From JACDDK01 sp038198445 (GTDB lineage Bacteria; Actinomycetota; Rubrobacteria; Rubrobacterales; Rubrobacteraceae), in NCBI GenBank assembly GCA_038198445.1, contig JBBPZZ010000164.1, forward strand, positions 1 to 27,736: DNA of 27,736 nucleotides, given 5' to 3'. Below, one piece after another: positions 7,528 to 15,698 of this stretch. Both the position numbers and the translations under genes were made by a program. Position 1 is the first letter of the stretch; the number at the start of each line of letters is the position of its first letter. The notes under the pieces are model-generated. The model did no database searches, was not told the origin of the DNA, and worked only from the letters and a program-made list of their open reading frames with translations.

Positions 7528-8157
7528 ATGAGAACGATACTGTGTTACGGGGACTCGAACACCTGGGGCTCTGACCCCCGGACGGGGGAGCGATTTCCGG
7601 AGGAGGTGCGCTGGCCCGGTGTCCTTAGGCGGAGCATTGGTGCGGGATATGAGGTGATCGAAGAGGGGCTGCCGGGGAGGACCACGGTGTGGGAGGACCC
7701 CATCGAGGGAAGTCACAAGGACGGCAGGGCTTACCTCTTTCCATGTCTGGAGTCACACCGGCCGCTGGATCTTGTGACGCTCATGCTTGGGACAAACGAC
7801 CTGAAAGAGCGCTTCTCCGTCTCCGCCTCGGATATAGCTCAGAGCGCCGCCAGCCTGGCGGAGATCGTCCTGCGCAGCGGGTGCGGCTCCGACGGAGGCG
7901 CGCCGCAGGTGTTGTTGATCTCTCCTCCTCCGGTGGGAAAGCTGACGGATTACGCGGAGATGTTCGAGGGGGCCGAAGAGAAGTCGAGAGAGTTCGCCGG
8001 ACACTACCGGCGCTTCGCCGAGCAGTCTGGTTGTGGTTTCCTGGACGCTTCGGAGGTGATGGTTTCGAGCGACATAGACGGCATCCACTTCGAGGCCGGC
8101 GAACACCGGAAGCTGGGCGAAGCCGTCGCCGTCCGCATAGAAGAGATGCTCGGATGA
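7528..8157 (+). CDS. SGNH/GDSL-family hydrolase
   Basis: A 209-aa cytoplasmic esterase-type hydrolase. The nucleophile block is near the N-terminus (CYGDSNTWG, Ser10), the Gly/Asn block is 'LMLGTND', and the Asp/His pair is in 'DIDGIHFEAGEH' near the C-terminus. The substrate is unknown; members of this type cleave acyl esters such as acetyl groups on sugars or aryl esters. No signal peptide is seen, so it acts inside the cell. I chose the ATG at 7528, which has a GGGGGAG site just before it and starts directly at the family motif; an upstream in-frame start would add 26 residues unrelated to the fold. It is first in a rightward operon and overlaps the next gene (ATGA). With no recognised sugar lactonase in the window, it is a candidate for lactone opening or for deacylating an imported sugar; both are inference. 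Confidence 0.88.
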   Translation: MRTILCYGDSNTWGSDPRTGERFPEEVRWPGVLRRSIGAGYEVIEEGLPGRTTVWEDPIEGSHKDGRAYLFPCLESHRPLDLVTLMLGTNDLKERFSVSASDIAQSAASLAEIVLRSGCGSDGGAPQVLLISPPPVGKLTDYAEMFEGAEEKSREFAGHYRRFAEQSGCGFLDASEVMVSSDIDGIHFEAGEHRKLGEAVAVRIEEMLG

Positions 8158-9311
8158 GCTTGAAGGTCCTGGTAGTGGGCGGGCCGATGTACGACCCTCT
8201 GTATACGCGGCTACCGGAGTTCGAAGAGAGGGAGGGCATCGAGGTCCAGGTCGTTCGTGCCGCCGACCATCCCGACCTCAACGAGCGGATCGAGGAGGAG
8301 TTCGGGTCCGGTACGGCGGCGTACGATCTCATCTCCACCCACACCAAGTACGCTCCAAGCCAGGTGCAATGGCTTACGCCTCTGGACGAAGACCTGGACG
8401 ATAGCGAACTTGAGACCTTCAACCCCCGCACTCTATCGCTCGCGCGCATCGACGATAATCTCTACGGCACCCCCCGCAACCTGGACATAAAGCTCCTCCT
8501 CTACCGTACCGATCTCATGTCCGAACCTCCAGGCTCGTGGGAAGCTCTTCTGGAGATAGCGACGCGCCTCAAGTCCGCCGAACACTACGGCTTCGCCTTC
8601 CCCGGCAAGGAGTCCGGGCTCTTCGGACATTTCTTCGAGCTGCACGCGATGGCTGGAGGCACGATGTTCGAGAGCTCCGGCCCTCCCGCGCCACGCATGA
8701 ACGATGAGGCGGGTAGGTGGGCGCTGGGCTTGCTCAAAGACCTCTACGAACGAGCCGCTCCGCCCGAAACCCCAGACTGGCACTACGACGAAGTAGCCGC
8801 CTGCTTCCGGGAAGGCAAAGCGGCGATGAGCACTGATTGGCCCGGCGGGTTCTACACCTATGCCGACCCGGACCAGAGCGACGTAGCCGGCCGCTTCGAC
8901 GTGGCGCTCTACCCGGAAGGCCGGGCGGGACGCTATATCTATTCGAGCTCGCACACTTTCGCCATACCGGCGACAGTCCGAGACCGCCCAGCGGCGTTGG
9001 CGCTGCTACGTTTCCTGACCTCGCGGGAATCGCAGGCGTTCGAGGCGAAGCTGGGGACGCTACCAGCACGGAGCGATGCCCTGCGGGACGTCCGCGACGA
9101 AGCGGAGGCGGGTTCGCTGTCCGCCAAGCGCTGGGATCTACTGGAGCAGGCCCAGGAGGTAGCCTTGATCCCACCCAAGCACCCGAACTACCCTGCCGTC
9201 GAAGACGCCATCTGGGAGGGAATCCGCGAGGCACTGATCGGAAACAAGAGCGTAGAGAAAGCTCTCGAAGACACCACCGAGACAGCTCGCCGGGCGGCGG
9301 AGGGCCGGTAA
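8154..9311 (+). CDS. Family-1 solute-binding-like protein without a signal peptide
   Basis: A 385-aa protein with the pattern of family-1 ABC sugar-binding proteins: 'PLYTRLPEFEEREGIEVQVV', 'YDLISTHTKYAPSQVQWLTP', 'LYGTPRNLDIKLLLYRTDL', 'GSWEALLEIATRLK', 'CFREGKAAMSTDWPGGF' and 'SSSHTFAIPATVRDRPAALA'. Normal members begin with a lipoprotein or Sec signal; this one begins MSLKVLVVGGPMYDPLY, directly at the first beta strand. Its ATG overlaps the SGNH stop codon, and the frame upstream lies within the SGNH gene, so no hidden signal peptide is available. No family-1 permease or ATPase is nearby. A cytoplasmic sugar- or lactone-binding role, or a sensor role, is possible but unproven. It sits between two enzyme genes in an operon. 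Confidence 0.85.
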   Translation: MSLKVLVVGGPMYDPLYTRLPEFEEREGIEVQVVRAADHPDLNERIEEEFGSGTAAYDLISTHTKYAPSQVQWLTPLDEDLDDSELETFNPRTLSLARIDDNLYGTPRNLDIKLLLYRTDLMSEPPGSWEALLEIATRLKSAEHYGFAFPGKESGLFGHFFELHAMAGGTMFESSGPPAPRMNDEAGRWALGLLKDLYERAAPPETPDWHYDEVAACFREGKAAMSTDWPGGFYTYADPDQSDVAGRFDVALYPEGRAGRYIYSSSHTFAIPATVRDRPAALALLRFLTSRESQAFEAKLGTLPARSDALRDVRDEAEAGSLSAKRWDLLEQAQEVALIPPKHPNYPAVEDAIWEGIREALIGNKSVEKALEDTTETARRAAEGR

Positions 9312-9334
9312 CTTGCCAGGAAAGGACTGATAAC

Positions 9335-10276
9335 GTGACCATGGACCCTGCATCGAGACGACTGATGGGTAAGACCGGGCTCTCCGTCTCGCCGATCTGC
9401 ATCGGGTGCGCTCCGCTCGGGGATATGCCGGAGACTTTCGAGTACTCCGTCTCCGAGAGCCGGGCCTCGGAGACACTCAGAGCGGTCTTCGAAAGCCCCA
9501 TAAACTTTCTCGATACGGCAGCCTCCTACGGCGACGGCGAGAGTGAGCGGCGCATCGGCGAGGTTCTAAAAGAGATCGGAAGCCTCCCAGGAGGTTACGT
9601 GCTCGCTACCAAGGCCGACCGCGACTTGCAGACCGGCGAGTTCTCCGGGGATCAGATGCGCCGCTCCGTGGAGCGCAGCCTTGGGCTTCTGGGACTGGAC
9701 AGTCTGCAGCTCGTCTACCTCCACGACCCCGAGCACGAGACCTTCGAGCACATGATGGCGCCGGGCGGTCCGGTCGAGGTCCTGATGAGCCTAAAGGACG
9801 AAGGCGTCATCCAGCACCTGGGCGTCGCGGGTGGTCCGGTAGACCTGATGATCCAGTTCGTAGGGACAGACCTCTTCGAGGCCGTCATAACCCACAACCG
9901 CTACACGCTAGTGGATCGGAGCGCCGGGTCTCTGCTGGACGTGGCCGCCGAACGCGGCGTGGCCGCTCTCAACGCCGCGCCCTACGGCGGGGGGATGCTC
10001 GCCCGAGGCCCGGACGACTTTGCCCGGTACGCTTACGAGGAGGCGCCTCACGAGTTGCTGGAACGAGTTCGCGCCATGCAGAGAGCGTGCCGAGAGTCAG
10101 ACGTTCCACTCGCTGCCGCTGCCTTACAGTTCTCGCTGCGGGACCCACGCATCGTCTCGACTATAGTCGGTATCAGCCGTCCGGAGCGCGTCCAGGAGAC
10201 ACTGGACCTCGCCAACCATCCCATCCCGGACGAGTTGTGGGGGAGGCTCGACTCGCTCGCTTCTCTCGGCGGCTGA
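9335..10276 (+). CDS. Aldo/keto reductase, L-fucose/D-threo-aldose 1-dehydrogenase type
   Basis: A 313-aa NAD(P)-dependent oxidoreductase of the AKR (beta/alpha)8 fold. The tetrad is visible: Asp in 'NFLDTAASYGDG', Tyr in the same motif, Lys in 'VLATKADRD', and His in 'LQLVYLHDPEHE'. The segment 'THNRYTLVDRSAGSLLDVA' is characteristic of the D-threo-aldose/L-fucose/L-galactose dehydrogenase branch, which oxidises C1 of the aldose to the lactone. That would supply the first step before the fuconate dehydratase at 17.6 kb. I chose the GTG at 9335, with AAAGGA about 8 nt upstream; an ATG at 9341 is the alternative. It ends the rightward operon, 2 bp from a convergent SDR gene. Exact substrate is not proven. 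Confidence 0.86.
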   Translation: MTMDPASRRLMGKTGLSVSPICIGCAPLGDMPETFEYSVSESRASETLRAVFESPINFLDTAASYGDGESERRIGEVLKEIGSLPGGYVLATKADRDLQTGEFSGDQMRRSVERSLGLLGLDSLQLVYLHDPEHETFEHMMAPGGPVEVLMSLKDEGVIQHLGVAGGPVDLMIQFVGTDLFEAVITHNRYTLVDRSAGSLLDVAAERGVAALNAAPYGGGMLARGPDDFARYAYEEAPHELLERVRAMQRACRESDVPLAAAALQFSLRDPRIVSTIVGISRPERVQETLDLANHPIPDELWGRLDSLASLGG

Positions 10277-10278
10277 CC

Positions 10279-11031
10279 TCAGCTCATCAACTGCCCGCCG
10301 TTGACCTCGATGATCTCACCGACGAGGTAATCCGCGGAGGAGGCGAGGAACAACACCGCTTTTGCGGTCTCTTCTGGCGTTCCTTCGCGTCCTATGGGGA
10401 TAGTCTTGAGCAGGTTCTCGCGCACGTCAGGTGGTGTAAAACGATCGTGGAAAGGGGTGGTTATAACGCCAGGGGCCACCGCGTTGACCAGGATGTTCTC
10501 GGAGACTAGCTCTTTCGCCATCGCGCGGGTGAGGTTACTGACGCCGGCCTTGGCCGTCGCGTAGGCGGCGGAGCCGGGACCACCGCCGTTGCGGGCGGCA
10601 ACGGAGGTCATGTTGACGATCCTGCCTCCACCCTGTCGCTTCATCATCGGCAAGACGGCCCGCGAGCAGAGATAGACGCTCTTCAGGTTAACGTCCATCA
10701 CGCGGTCCCAGAGGTCTTCGGTCATCTCCGAAAAGCCGCGCCGCTCGATGAGGGAGCCCGCGTTGTTGACGAGGGCGTCTACACGTCCGAAGTTATCTTC
10801 GATCTCCCCGGCCATCCGCGCTACCTCGCCGGCGTCAGACACATCTCCCCCGACGAGCAGCGCCTCACCGCCCGAAGACTTTATCTCCTCCACGACTTTC
10901 CGCGCTTCATCCTCGCTCGCGTTGTAGTGGACCACGACACGGTAACCCTCCTCCGCAAGGCCCACTGCCACGGCGCGGCCGATACCAGTGCTGCTCCCTG
11001 TCACCCACGCTACCTTCGCCGAGTCTGTCAC
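10279..11031 (-). CDS. SDR-family NAD(P)-dependent oxidoreductase
   Basis: A 250-aa classical short-chain dehydrogenase. Cofactor motif TGSSTGIG is near the N-terminus, followed by NNAG, the catalytic Ser in 'NMTSVAARNGG', and YATAK, so the Ser-Tyr-Lys centre is complete. The C-terminal 'GEIIEVNGGQ' is typical of 3-oxoacyl-ACP reductase/glucose-1-dehydrogenase-like SDRs. I chose the GTG at 11031 because GGGAGG lies just upstream; an in-frame start at 11106 would add a non-homologous leader crossing the divergent promoter. It is expressed away from the membrane/winged-helix gene. The substrate is unknown; oxidation of a sugar or sugar acid fits the neighbourhood. Confidence 0.9.
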   Translation of the reverse strand: MTDSAKVAWVTGSSTGIGRAVAVGLAEEGYRVVVHYNASEDEARKVVEEIKSSGGEALLVGGDVSDAGEVARMAGEIEDNFGRVDALVNNAGSLIERRGFSEMTEDLWDRVMDVNLKSVYLCSRAVLPMMKRQGGGRIVNMTSVAARNGGGPGSAAYATAKAGVSNLTRAMAKELVSENILVNAVAPGVITTPFHDRFTPPDVRENLLKTIPIGREGTPEETAKAVLFLASSADYLVGEIIEVNGGQLMS

Positions 11032-11061
11032 GATTGTTACCTCCCTGTAACCCGCGTTCGC

Positions 11062-11067
11062 TATAAT
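11062..11067 (+). promoter_or_regulatory. -10 element of the promoter for the two-TM/winged-helix gene
   Basis: A consensus TATAAT (11062-11067) lies 54 bp before the GTG start at 11121. No convincing -35 is present at 16-18 bp, so an extended or regulated promoter is possible. The intergenic region also has to carry the promoter of the divergent SDR gene. Confidence 0.45.
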
Positions 11068-11120
11068 GGATGCATCGTAACAGTAGATAGTGTGTCCGGG
11101 GACCACAGAGGAGGAGAGCG

Positions 11121-11639
11121 GTGAGCTACGTCGATCTACAAAGGAAGCGGCGACCGGTGCGGGCCGAGGGGCGTTCCACAGGCTTCCTGTACGATGCTAA
11201 GCACAACCCTTACTTTTCGCTGGCGGCCGGATTCGGCGTTGGCATTCCGGCCTTGGGCGTCTCGCTGCTGCTGGGTCTCAATTACGTTGATGCCGGTGAT
11301 CCTTTTTTGCTCCTGCCCGGTTTGCTGTGCGCATCACCCATTACTCTCTTCACCTTGCGCGGGCTGTGGCAGCTCCGGCGCTGGGGTAAGTCCGGCGGTA
11401 GCTTGAAGCTCGGTTCGGAGAAGCAGTTGCTATTGGCGATCCTGGATGCTGGAGGTGGGATCACGCCCGTCGAGGCCGCGCTGGAGACCTCGCTAACGGT
11501 GGACGAAGCCGAAGAGATTCTCTCCAGGCTCGCGGATCGTGGTCACCTGCACGTCGAGAGCCGGGATGGTGCGCTCGCCTACACGCTGCCGGGCAAGCGT
11601 AGGAGTGAGCGGCTTTTAGCCGAACCGGAGATGACCTGA
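11121..11639 (+). CDS. Two-TM membrane protein with possible C-terminal winged helix
   Basis: I do not recognise a named family. The 172-aa product has a basic N-terminus, two hydrophobic segments at about residues 30-56 and 61-85, then a soluble domain. This starts 'GSEKQLLLAILDAGGGITPVEAA', continues 'TVDEAEEILSRLADRGHL' and ends in a short beta-rich tail ('HVESRDGALAYTLPG'), a helix-helix-helix-strand order like a winged helix. The start GTG is preceded by AGGAGG. The tail could bind DNA, or be a protein-protein module. It is divergent from an SDR gene and convergent with a small cupin, with no operon partner. Confidence 0.8.
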   Translation: MSYVDLQRKRRPVRAEGRSTGFLYDAKHNPYFSLAAGFGVGIPALGVSLLLGLNYVDAGDPFLLLPGLLCASPITLFTLRGLWQLRRWGKSGGSLKLGSEKQLLLAILDAGGGITPVEAALETSLTVDEAEEILSRLADRGHLHVESRDGALAYTLPGKRRSERLLAEPEMT

Positions 11640-11642
11640 GCG

Positions 11643-11948
11643 CTAGTATGCTCTTGGCGCGTAGATACTGAAGGTCTTGAGCGGAAGATCGCCAGGGTTG
11701 GAGATCTCGTGCGCCTCGCCTGCCTCTATCACCAACAGATCCCCTTCCCGCAGGTCTTGCTCCTCGCCCTCCACCACCGCGCGCCCTTCGCCGGACGTGA
11801 TGTAGAGCCACTGGTCGCTGTCCGGGTGGCGATTGTTCGGGCCTCCAGTCGAAGTGCCGGGCGCGAGGACCATCGTGGCCGCCTGCGAACGCTCCGTCCC
11901 CACAAGCACTTTGAATCCGGTTGATGGGTCTATCCGAACTACTTCCAT
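11643..11948 (-). CDS. Small single-domain cupin protein
   Basis: A 101-aa protein that is nearly all one cupin barrel. It shows 'VLAPGTSTGGPNNRHPDSDQ' then a beta stretch 'GRAVVEGEEQDLREGDLLVI' and 'AGEAHEISN'. A His is retained in each motif, though the first motif is unusual (HPDSDQW), so metal binding is likely but not certain. The ATG at 11948 has an AGGAGA site. It is on the same strand as, and 127 bp after, the dehydratase gene; a TTGACT at 12055-12050 could give it its own promoter, though I see no good -10. Function is unknown. Confidence 0.82.
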   Translation of the reverse strand: MEVVRIDPSTGFKVLVGTERSQAATMVLAPGTSTGGPNNRHPDSDQWLYITSGEGRAVVEGEEQDLREGDLLVIEAGEAHEISNPGDLPLKTFSIYAPRAY

Positions 11949-12075
11949 CTATGTCTCCTTTCTCAGAGGATGTTCCGGTGCGAGAGGGAAGCTCTCAGTA
12001 CGCATCCGCTCCGCGCCCGAAGACTCGCACGCTAACTCATTGAAGTTCCAGTCAATCCCCATTCGATCCCGCCCA

Positions 12076-13854
12076 TCAATGGTTGTGACGCGGTGTTTTG
12101 GACGCGACACCCCTGTACTTGAGCGCCGCTTCCATGACCGCCCCGTCGGCGAGCTGGCCCACGGAGTCGCGGTAGATCTCCTGCCAGGGCGTGTGGTTTT
12201 CAGGGAAAGCCGGGACGCCATCCTCCTGTTTACGACGTTCGATCTCTTCTTCGGACACCAGAGCGTCGCAGCGTCCGGCGCCGAGGTCTATGCGTATTGT
12301 GTCGCCGGTTCGTAGCCAGGAGAGGCCGCCGCCGGCGGCGCTCTCGGGCGCGGCGTGGAGGATCGAGGGACTGTCGGCGGTTCCGGACTGCCGCCCGTCG
12401 CCGATGGTGGGCAGGGTGTTGATACCGCGCTTCAGGAGCGCGTCCGGGGGCTGCATGTTGACGACCTCGGCCGAACCCGGCCACCCGATCGGACCGGCCC
12501 CACGGATCACGAGTATGCTACGCTCGTCGAGATTCAGCTCCGGGTCGTTGATGCGGTGATGGTAGTCCTCCGAGCCGTCGAAGACTACCGCCCGGCCCTC
12601 GAAGACGCCCTCGTTACCGGGATCTCGGAGGTAACGGGCGCGGAACTCCTCGGAGATCACACTAGTCTTGATGATCGCGAAGTCGAAGAGGTTGCCGGAG
12701 AGGACCAGCGACCCGGCCCGCTCTTGCAACGGCTTGTCGTAGGCCGCGATCATCTCGCGGTCCACACTCTCGCGCCCCGCGACGTTCTCGGCCAGCGTCC
12801 GCCCGGTGACGGTCGGAACCTCGCCGTCGACCCTGCCCGCCCGCAAAAGCTCCGATAGCACCGCGGGCACTCCTCCGGCGCGGTGAAAGCGTTCGCCCAG
12901 GTACTCTCCGGCGGGCTGCATGTTGACGAGCATCGGCACCTCGTAGCCGTGCGTCCAGTCGGACGGTTCGATCTCCACTCCCGCGTGACGCGCCATCGCC
13001 ATGATGTGGGGCTGGGCGTTGGTGGACCCGCCTATGGCCGTTACCGCGACGATGGCGTTCAGGAAGGACTCGCGAGTCAGGACCTTCGAGGGCCGCAGGT
13101 CTTCGTGGGCCATCTCGACGATGCGTCGGCCCGTGTCGTAGGCTATCTGGCCACGCTCGCGGTAGGGAGCGGGGATCATGGCGCAGCCGGGCAGCGAGAG
13201 GCCGAGCACCTCGGCCACGGAGTTCATGGTGGATGCCGTCCCCATGGTGTTGCAGTGTCCGGCCGACGTCGCGGAGGCCAGGGTCGCGTCGAAGAACTGT
13301 TTCTCGTCTATCTGTCCGGCGGCCAGCCTCCGGCGGCTCTTCCAGATTACGGTACCAGAGCCGACCAACTCGCCCTCGAAATATCCGTCGAGCATCGGCC
13401 CGCCGGAGAGCACGATGGCCGGGATGTCCACCGTCGAGGCGGCCATGATCCCGGACGGCGTCGTCTTATCGCAGCCGGTTGTCAGCACCACGGCGTCGAT
13501 GGGATAACCGTACAGGATCTCTACCAGCCCGAGGTACGCTAGATTCCGGTCGAGCGCGGCGGTCGGACGGCGGCAGTTCTCGAAGATCGGATGCACCGGA
13601 AACTCCATAGGTATGCCGCCCGCGTCACGGATGCCATCGCGCACGCGGCGCGCGAGTTCCACGTGGATGCGGTTGCACGGCGAGAGGTCGCTGCCGGTCT
13701 GGGCTATGCCGATGATCGGCTTCCCGGAGCGCAACTCGTCCGGCGTGATCCCGTAGTTCATAAAGCGTTCGAGATACAGCGCCGTCTGATCCAACCGCTC
13801 AGGGTCGTCGAACCAGTCGCGCGAACGGAACCGGTGCATGTGACCGTCGGCCAC
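12076..13854 (-). CDS. xylD: IlvD/Edd-family aldonate dehydratase (D-xylonate/L-arabinonate type)
   Basis: A 592-aa Fe-S dehydratase that removes water from an aldonate to give a 2-keto-3-deoxy acid. It is very like Caulobacter D-xylonate dehydratase as I recall that sequence, with shared N-terminal 'RFRSRDWFDDPERLDQTALY' and C-terminal PRHNH. Cluster cysteines occur at residues 60 (SPCNRIH), 128 (TTGCDKTTP) and 201 (GHCNTMGTAS), with the Mg-linked Lys129 and the nucleophilic Ser in 'GRQSGTADSPS'. The GTG at 13854 is the likely start. It follows the SDR gene by 2 bp and is the last of a leftward three-gene unit. Members accept several aldonates (xylonate, arabinonate, fuconate, gluconate), so the symbol gives the family, not a proven substrate. 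Confidence 0.92.
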   Translation of the reverse strand: MADGHMHRFRSRDWFDDPERLDQTALYLERFMNYGITPDELRSGKPIIGIAQTGSDLSPCNRIHVELARRVRDGIRDAGGIPMEFPVHPIFENCRRPTAALDRNLAYLGLVEILYGYPIDAVVLTTGCDKTTPSGIMAASTVDIPAIVLSGGPMLDGYFEGELVGSGTVIWKSRRRLAAGQIDEKQFFDATLASATSAGHCNTMGTASTMNSVAEVLGLSLPGCAMIPAPYRERGQIAYDTGRRIVEMAHEDLRPSKVLTRESFLNAIVAVTAIGGSTNAQPHIMAMARHAGVEIEPSDWTHGYEVPMLVNMQPAGEYLGERFHRAGGVPAVLSELLRAGRVDGEVPTVTGRTLAENVAGRESVDREMIAAYDKPLQERAGSLVLSGNLFDFAIIKTSVISEEFRARYLRDPGNEGVFEGRAVVFDGSEDYHHRINDPELNLDERSILVIRGAGPIGWPGSAEVVNMQPPDALLKRGINTLPTIGDGRQSGTADSPSILHAAPESAAGGGLSWLRTGDTIRIDLGAGRCDALVSEEEIERRKQEDGVPAFPENHTPWQEIYRDSVGQLADGAVMEAALKYRGVASKTPRHNH

Positions 13855-13856
13855 GT

Positions 13857-14621
13857 CTACCCCCCGCTCCGCATGGGCGGCGTCGCGGTCGAGGTCTTAC
13901 CGAGAGCCTGTATCGCCGTCGGGACCATCGTTAGCTCCGGGACGTAAGCGTGCGGCGGCAGCGTCGCCAGAAACAGACAGGCCGACGCCACATCCTCGGG
14001 CTTGAGGGCGCTGTCCCGGACCTCCCTGGGAGGTGGCTCGGGGCGGTTGTCCAGGATGGGGGTGTCCACGATACCGGGCAGGACGGCGGTGAAGCGGACG
14101 CCGTTCTGATGCTCCTCGAAGCCCGCCGCGTGGGCAAGCTCGGTCATGCCGGCCTTCGATGACTGGTAAGCGGGGCCGGAGGCGTCGGGCCAGCGACCGG
14201 AGACGCTACTGATGAGGATCACGAGTCCGCGGGAGGCCCGCAGGTACGGGAGCGCGGCGTGGATGGCGTAGAAAGCTCCGGAGAGGTTGACGGAGATCAT
14301 GGCGTCCCACTTCTCGGGCGTTAGCTGCTCCAGCCGCCGCTCCGGGAAGTTCATCCCCGCCGCGACGACGAGGACGTCTATGCCATCCGACTCCCCAACT
14401 TCCTCCACGACCCGCCGAACCGCCGCTCCGTCGGAGATGTCCAGGGCGTGGGCCGTAACGGCGCGATCCCCGGCGCCCTCCCGTATCGCCTCGGAGCGGC
14501 GGGCGGCGGCGTGGACCTTCGCGCCGGAGTCGGCGAAGAGGTTGGCTGTAGAGAGCCCGATCCCGCTGGATGCCCCGATTATGAGCGCCGACGTACCCGC
14601 GAGGGTCGCGCCTCGCATCAT
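13857..14621 (-). CDS. SDR-family NAD(P)-dependent oxidoreductase
   Basis: A 254-aa short-chain dehydrogenase with GASSGIG cofactor motif, 'VVAAGMNFPE' in place of the more common NNAG, catalytic Ser in 'LISSVSGRWPDASG', and YQSSK. The Ser-Tyr-Lys centre is complete. The ATG at 14621 overlaps the stop of the alcohol dehydrogenase gene (ATGA), and the xylD-like gene follows by 2 bp, so all three are probably cotranscribed. The same frame stays open upstream to 15374, but that part lies opposite no known domain and inside the alcohol dehydrogenase gene. It probably oxidises a sugar or sugar-acid hydroxyl; the substrate is unknown. Confidence 0.9.
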   Translation of the reverse strand: MMRGATLAGTSALIIGASSGIGLSTANLFADSGAKVHAAARRSEAIREGAGDRAVTAHALDISDGAAVRRVVEEVGESDGIDVLVVAAGMNFPERRLEQLTPEKWDAMISVNLSGAFYAIHAALPYLRASRGLVILISSVSGRWPDASGPAYQSSKAGMTELAHAAGFEEHQNGVRFTAVLPGIVDTPILDNRPEPPPREVRDSALKPEDVASACLFLATLPPHAYVPELTMVPTAIQALGKTSTATPPMRSGG

Positions 14622-15646
14622 TCGCCCGGCTCCGCGAGGAAGACCTTGACCTGAGCCGACGGCCCGCGCACCAGCTCCGCGAAAGCGTCCGGCCCTTCTT
14701 CGAGCGGCAACACCGGCGGAAGCTCCCCGATCCCGGCCTTCCCGGCAACGAGCCATTCGAGCGCCTGCTCGTAGTCGGGGGCCGTGTAGGCATACGACCC
14801 CTGAAGGTCGAGTTGCCCGCGCACGATGTCGTGAAAGCCGAGCGTCGTCGCGTCGCTGTGCAGCCCGATATACACGACCCGCCCGCCCGGACGCAGCAAC
14901 TCCTCGACCGCCATCCGCCGCGTCACTTCGGCGCCGACGGCGTCTATAACGAGGTCGGCGCCGAGTCCCTCCGTCGCCTCGTCCAGAGCCTCGCGGGCCT
15001 GCGCGCCGGACTCGTGGACGGCCCCGGCCCCGAGAGCGAGCGCCTGCTCGCGCCGCGCCGCTACCGGCTCGACGGCGTGGACCTCCGGGATGCCGTCGAG
15101 GATCGCGGCCTGCAGGCACATCAGGCCGATGGTTCCCGCCCCGATCACGACGGCGTTCTCCACGGCGCGGCCCGCGAGCCCGAGCCGCGCGGCGTGGACG
15201 CCGTTCGCCAGGGGCTCCGCGAGCGCCCCAACGCGCGCATCCACACCCTCCGGTAGCGGGTAGACGTTCGCCGCCGGGGCGAGCGTGTACTCGCCGAAGC
15301 CGCCGGAGGAATGGATGCCGACGAGGTGTCGGTCCCTGCAGAGATTCGTGTACCCCGCCCGGCACAGGCGGCACGTGCCGTCCCCGTACAGCGGGTTCAC
15401 GGCGACAAGCCGGCCGACGAGATCCCGATCCACGCCGTCCCCGATCTCGGTGACGGTCCCGGCGAACTCGTGGCCCATGACTAGCGGCGGGGTCCGGTTG
15501 CCCATTTTGCCGAGATAGCCCTCGACCTCCGAGCCACAGATGCCGGTCGCCGTAGGCCGCACCTTGGCGGCCCCCGGTCCCACCATCGGCTCCGGCACCT
15601 CTTCCACGGACATCCGCTCCGGCCCGTGCCAGACGATTCCCTTCAT
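14618..15646 (-). CDS. Zinc-type alcohol/sugar dehydrogenase (MDR family)
   Basis: A 342-aa medium-chain dehydrogenase, similar in layout to L-threonine, sorbitol and galactonate dehydrogenases. Catalytic zinc ligands are Cys37 (GICGSE), His59 and Glu60 (GHEF), with 'ALAEPLANGVHA' further on. The structural-zinc loop reads GDGTCRLCRAGYTNLC: three Cys (92, 95, 103), while the first expected Cys (position 89) is Asp. Rossmann motif GAGTIG follows. A GGTGGGAG stretch precedes the ATG at 15646. It is first in the leftward SDR/xylD unit. Expected role: NAD(P)-linked oxidation of a polyol, sugar or aldonate. The Asp may weaken zinc binding. Confidence 0.92.
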   Translation of the reverse strand: MKGIVWHGPERMSVEEVPEPMVGPGAAKVRPTATGICGSEVEGYLGKMGNRTPPLVMGHEFAGTVTEIGDGVDRDLVGRLVAVNPLYGDGTCRLCRAGYTNLCRDRHLVGIHSSGGFGEYTLAPAANVYPLPEGVDARVGALAEPLANGVHAARLGLAGRAVENAVVIGAGTIGLMCLQAAILDGIPEVHAVEPVAARREQALALGAGAVHESGAQAREALDEATEGLGADLVIDAVGAEVTRRMAVEELLRPGGRVVYIGLHSDATTLGFHDIVRGQLDLQGSYAYTAPDYEQALEWLVAGKAGIGELPPVLPLEEGPDAFAELVRGPSAQVKVFLAEPGE

Positions 15647-15698
15647 GCTCCCACCTTCCCGTTGTGAGTTCCGCCCTTAATTATTCTACGTTCGACGC

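Noticed and set aside
7689..8153. Frame extending upstream of the solute-binding-like gene, which could hide a signal peptide
   Set aside because: It overlaps the SGNH gene in another frame and gives an Arg/Gly-rich sequence without a hydrophobic signal segment.
13857..15374. Single 505-aa open frame covering the SDR and extending into the alcohol dehydrogenase gene
   Set aside because: Only the last 254 residues (from 14621) show an SDR; the upstream part is Arg/Gly-rich, has no fold, and is antisense-frame noise within the alcohol dehydrogenase gene on the same strand.
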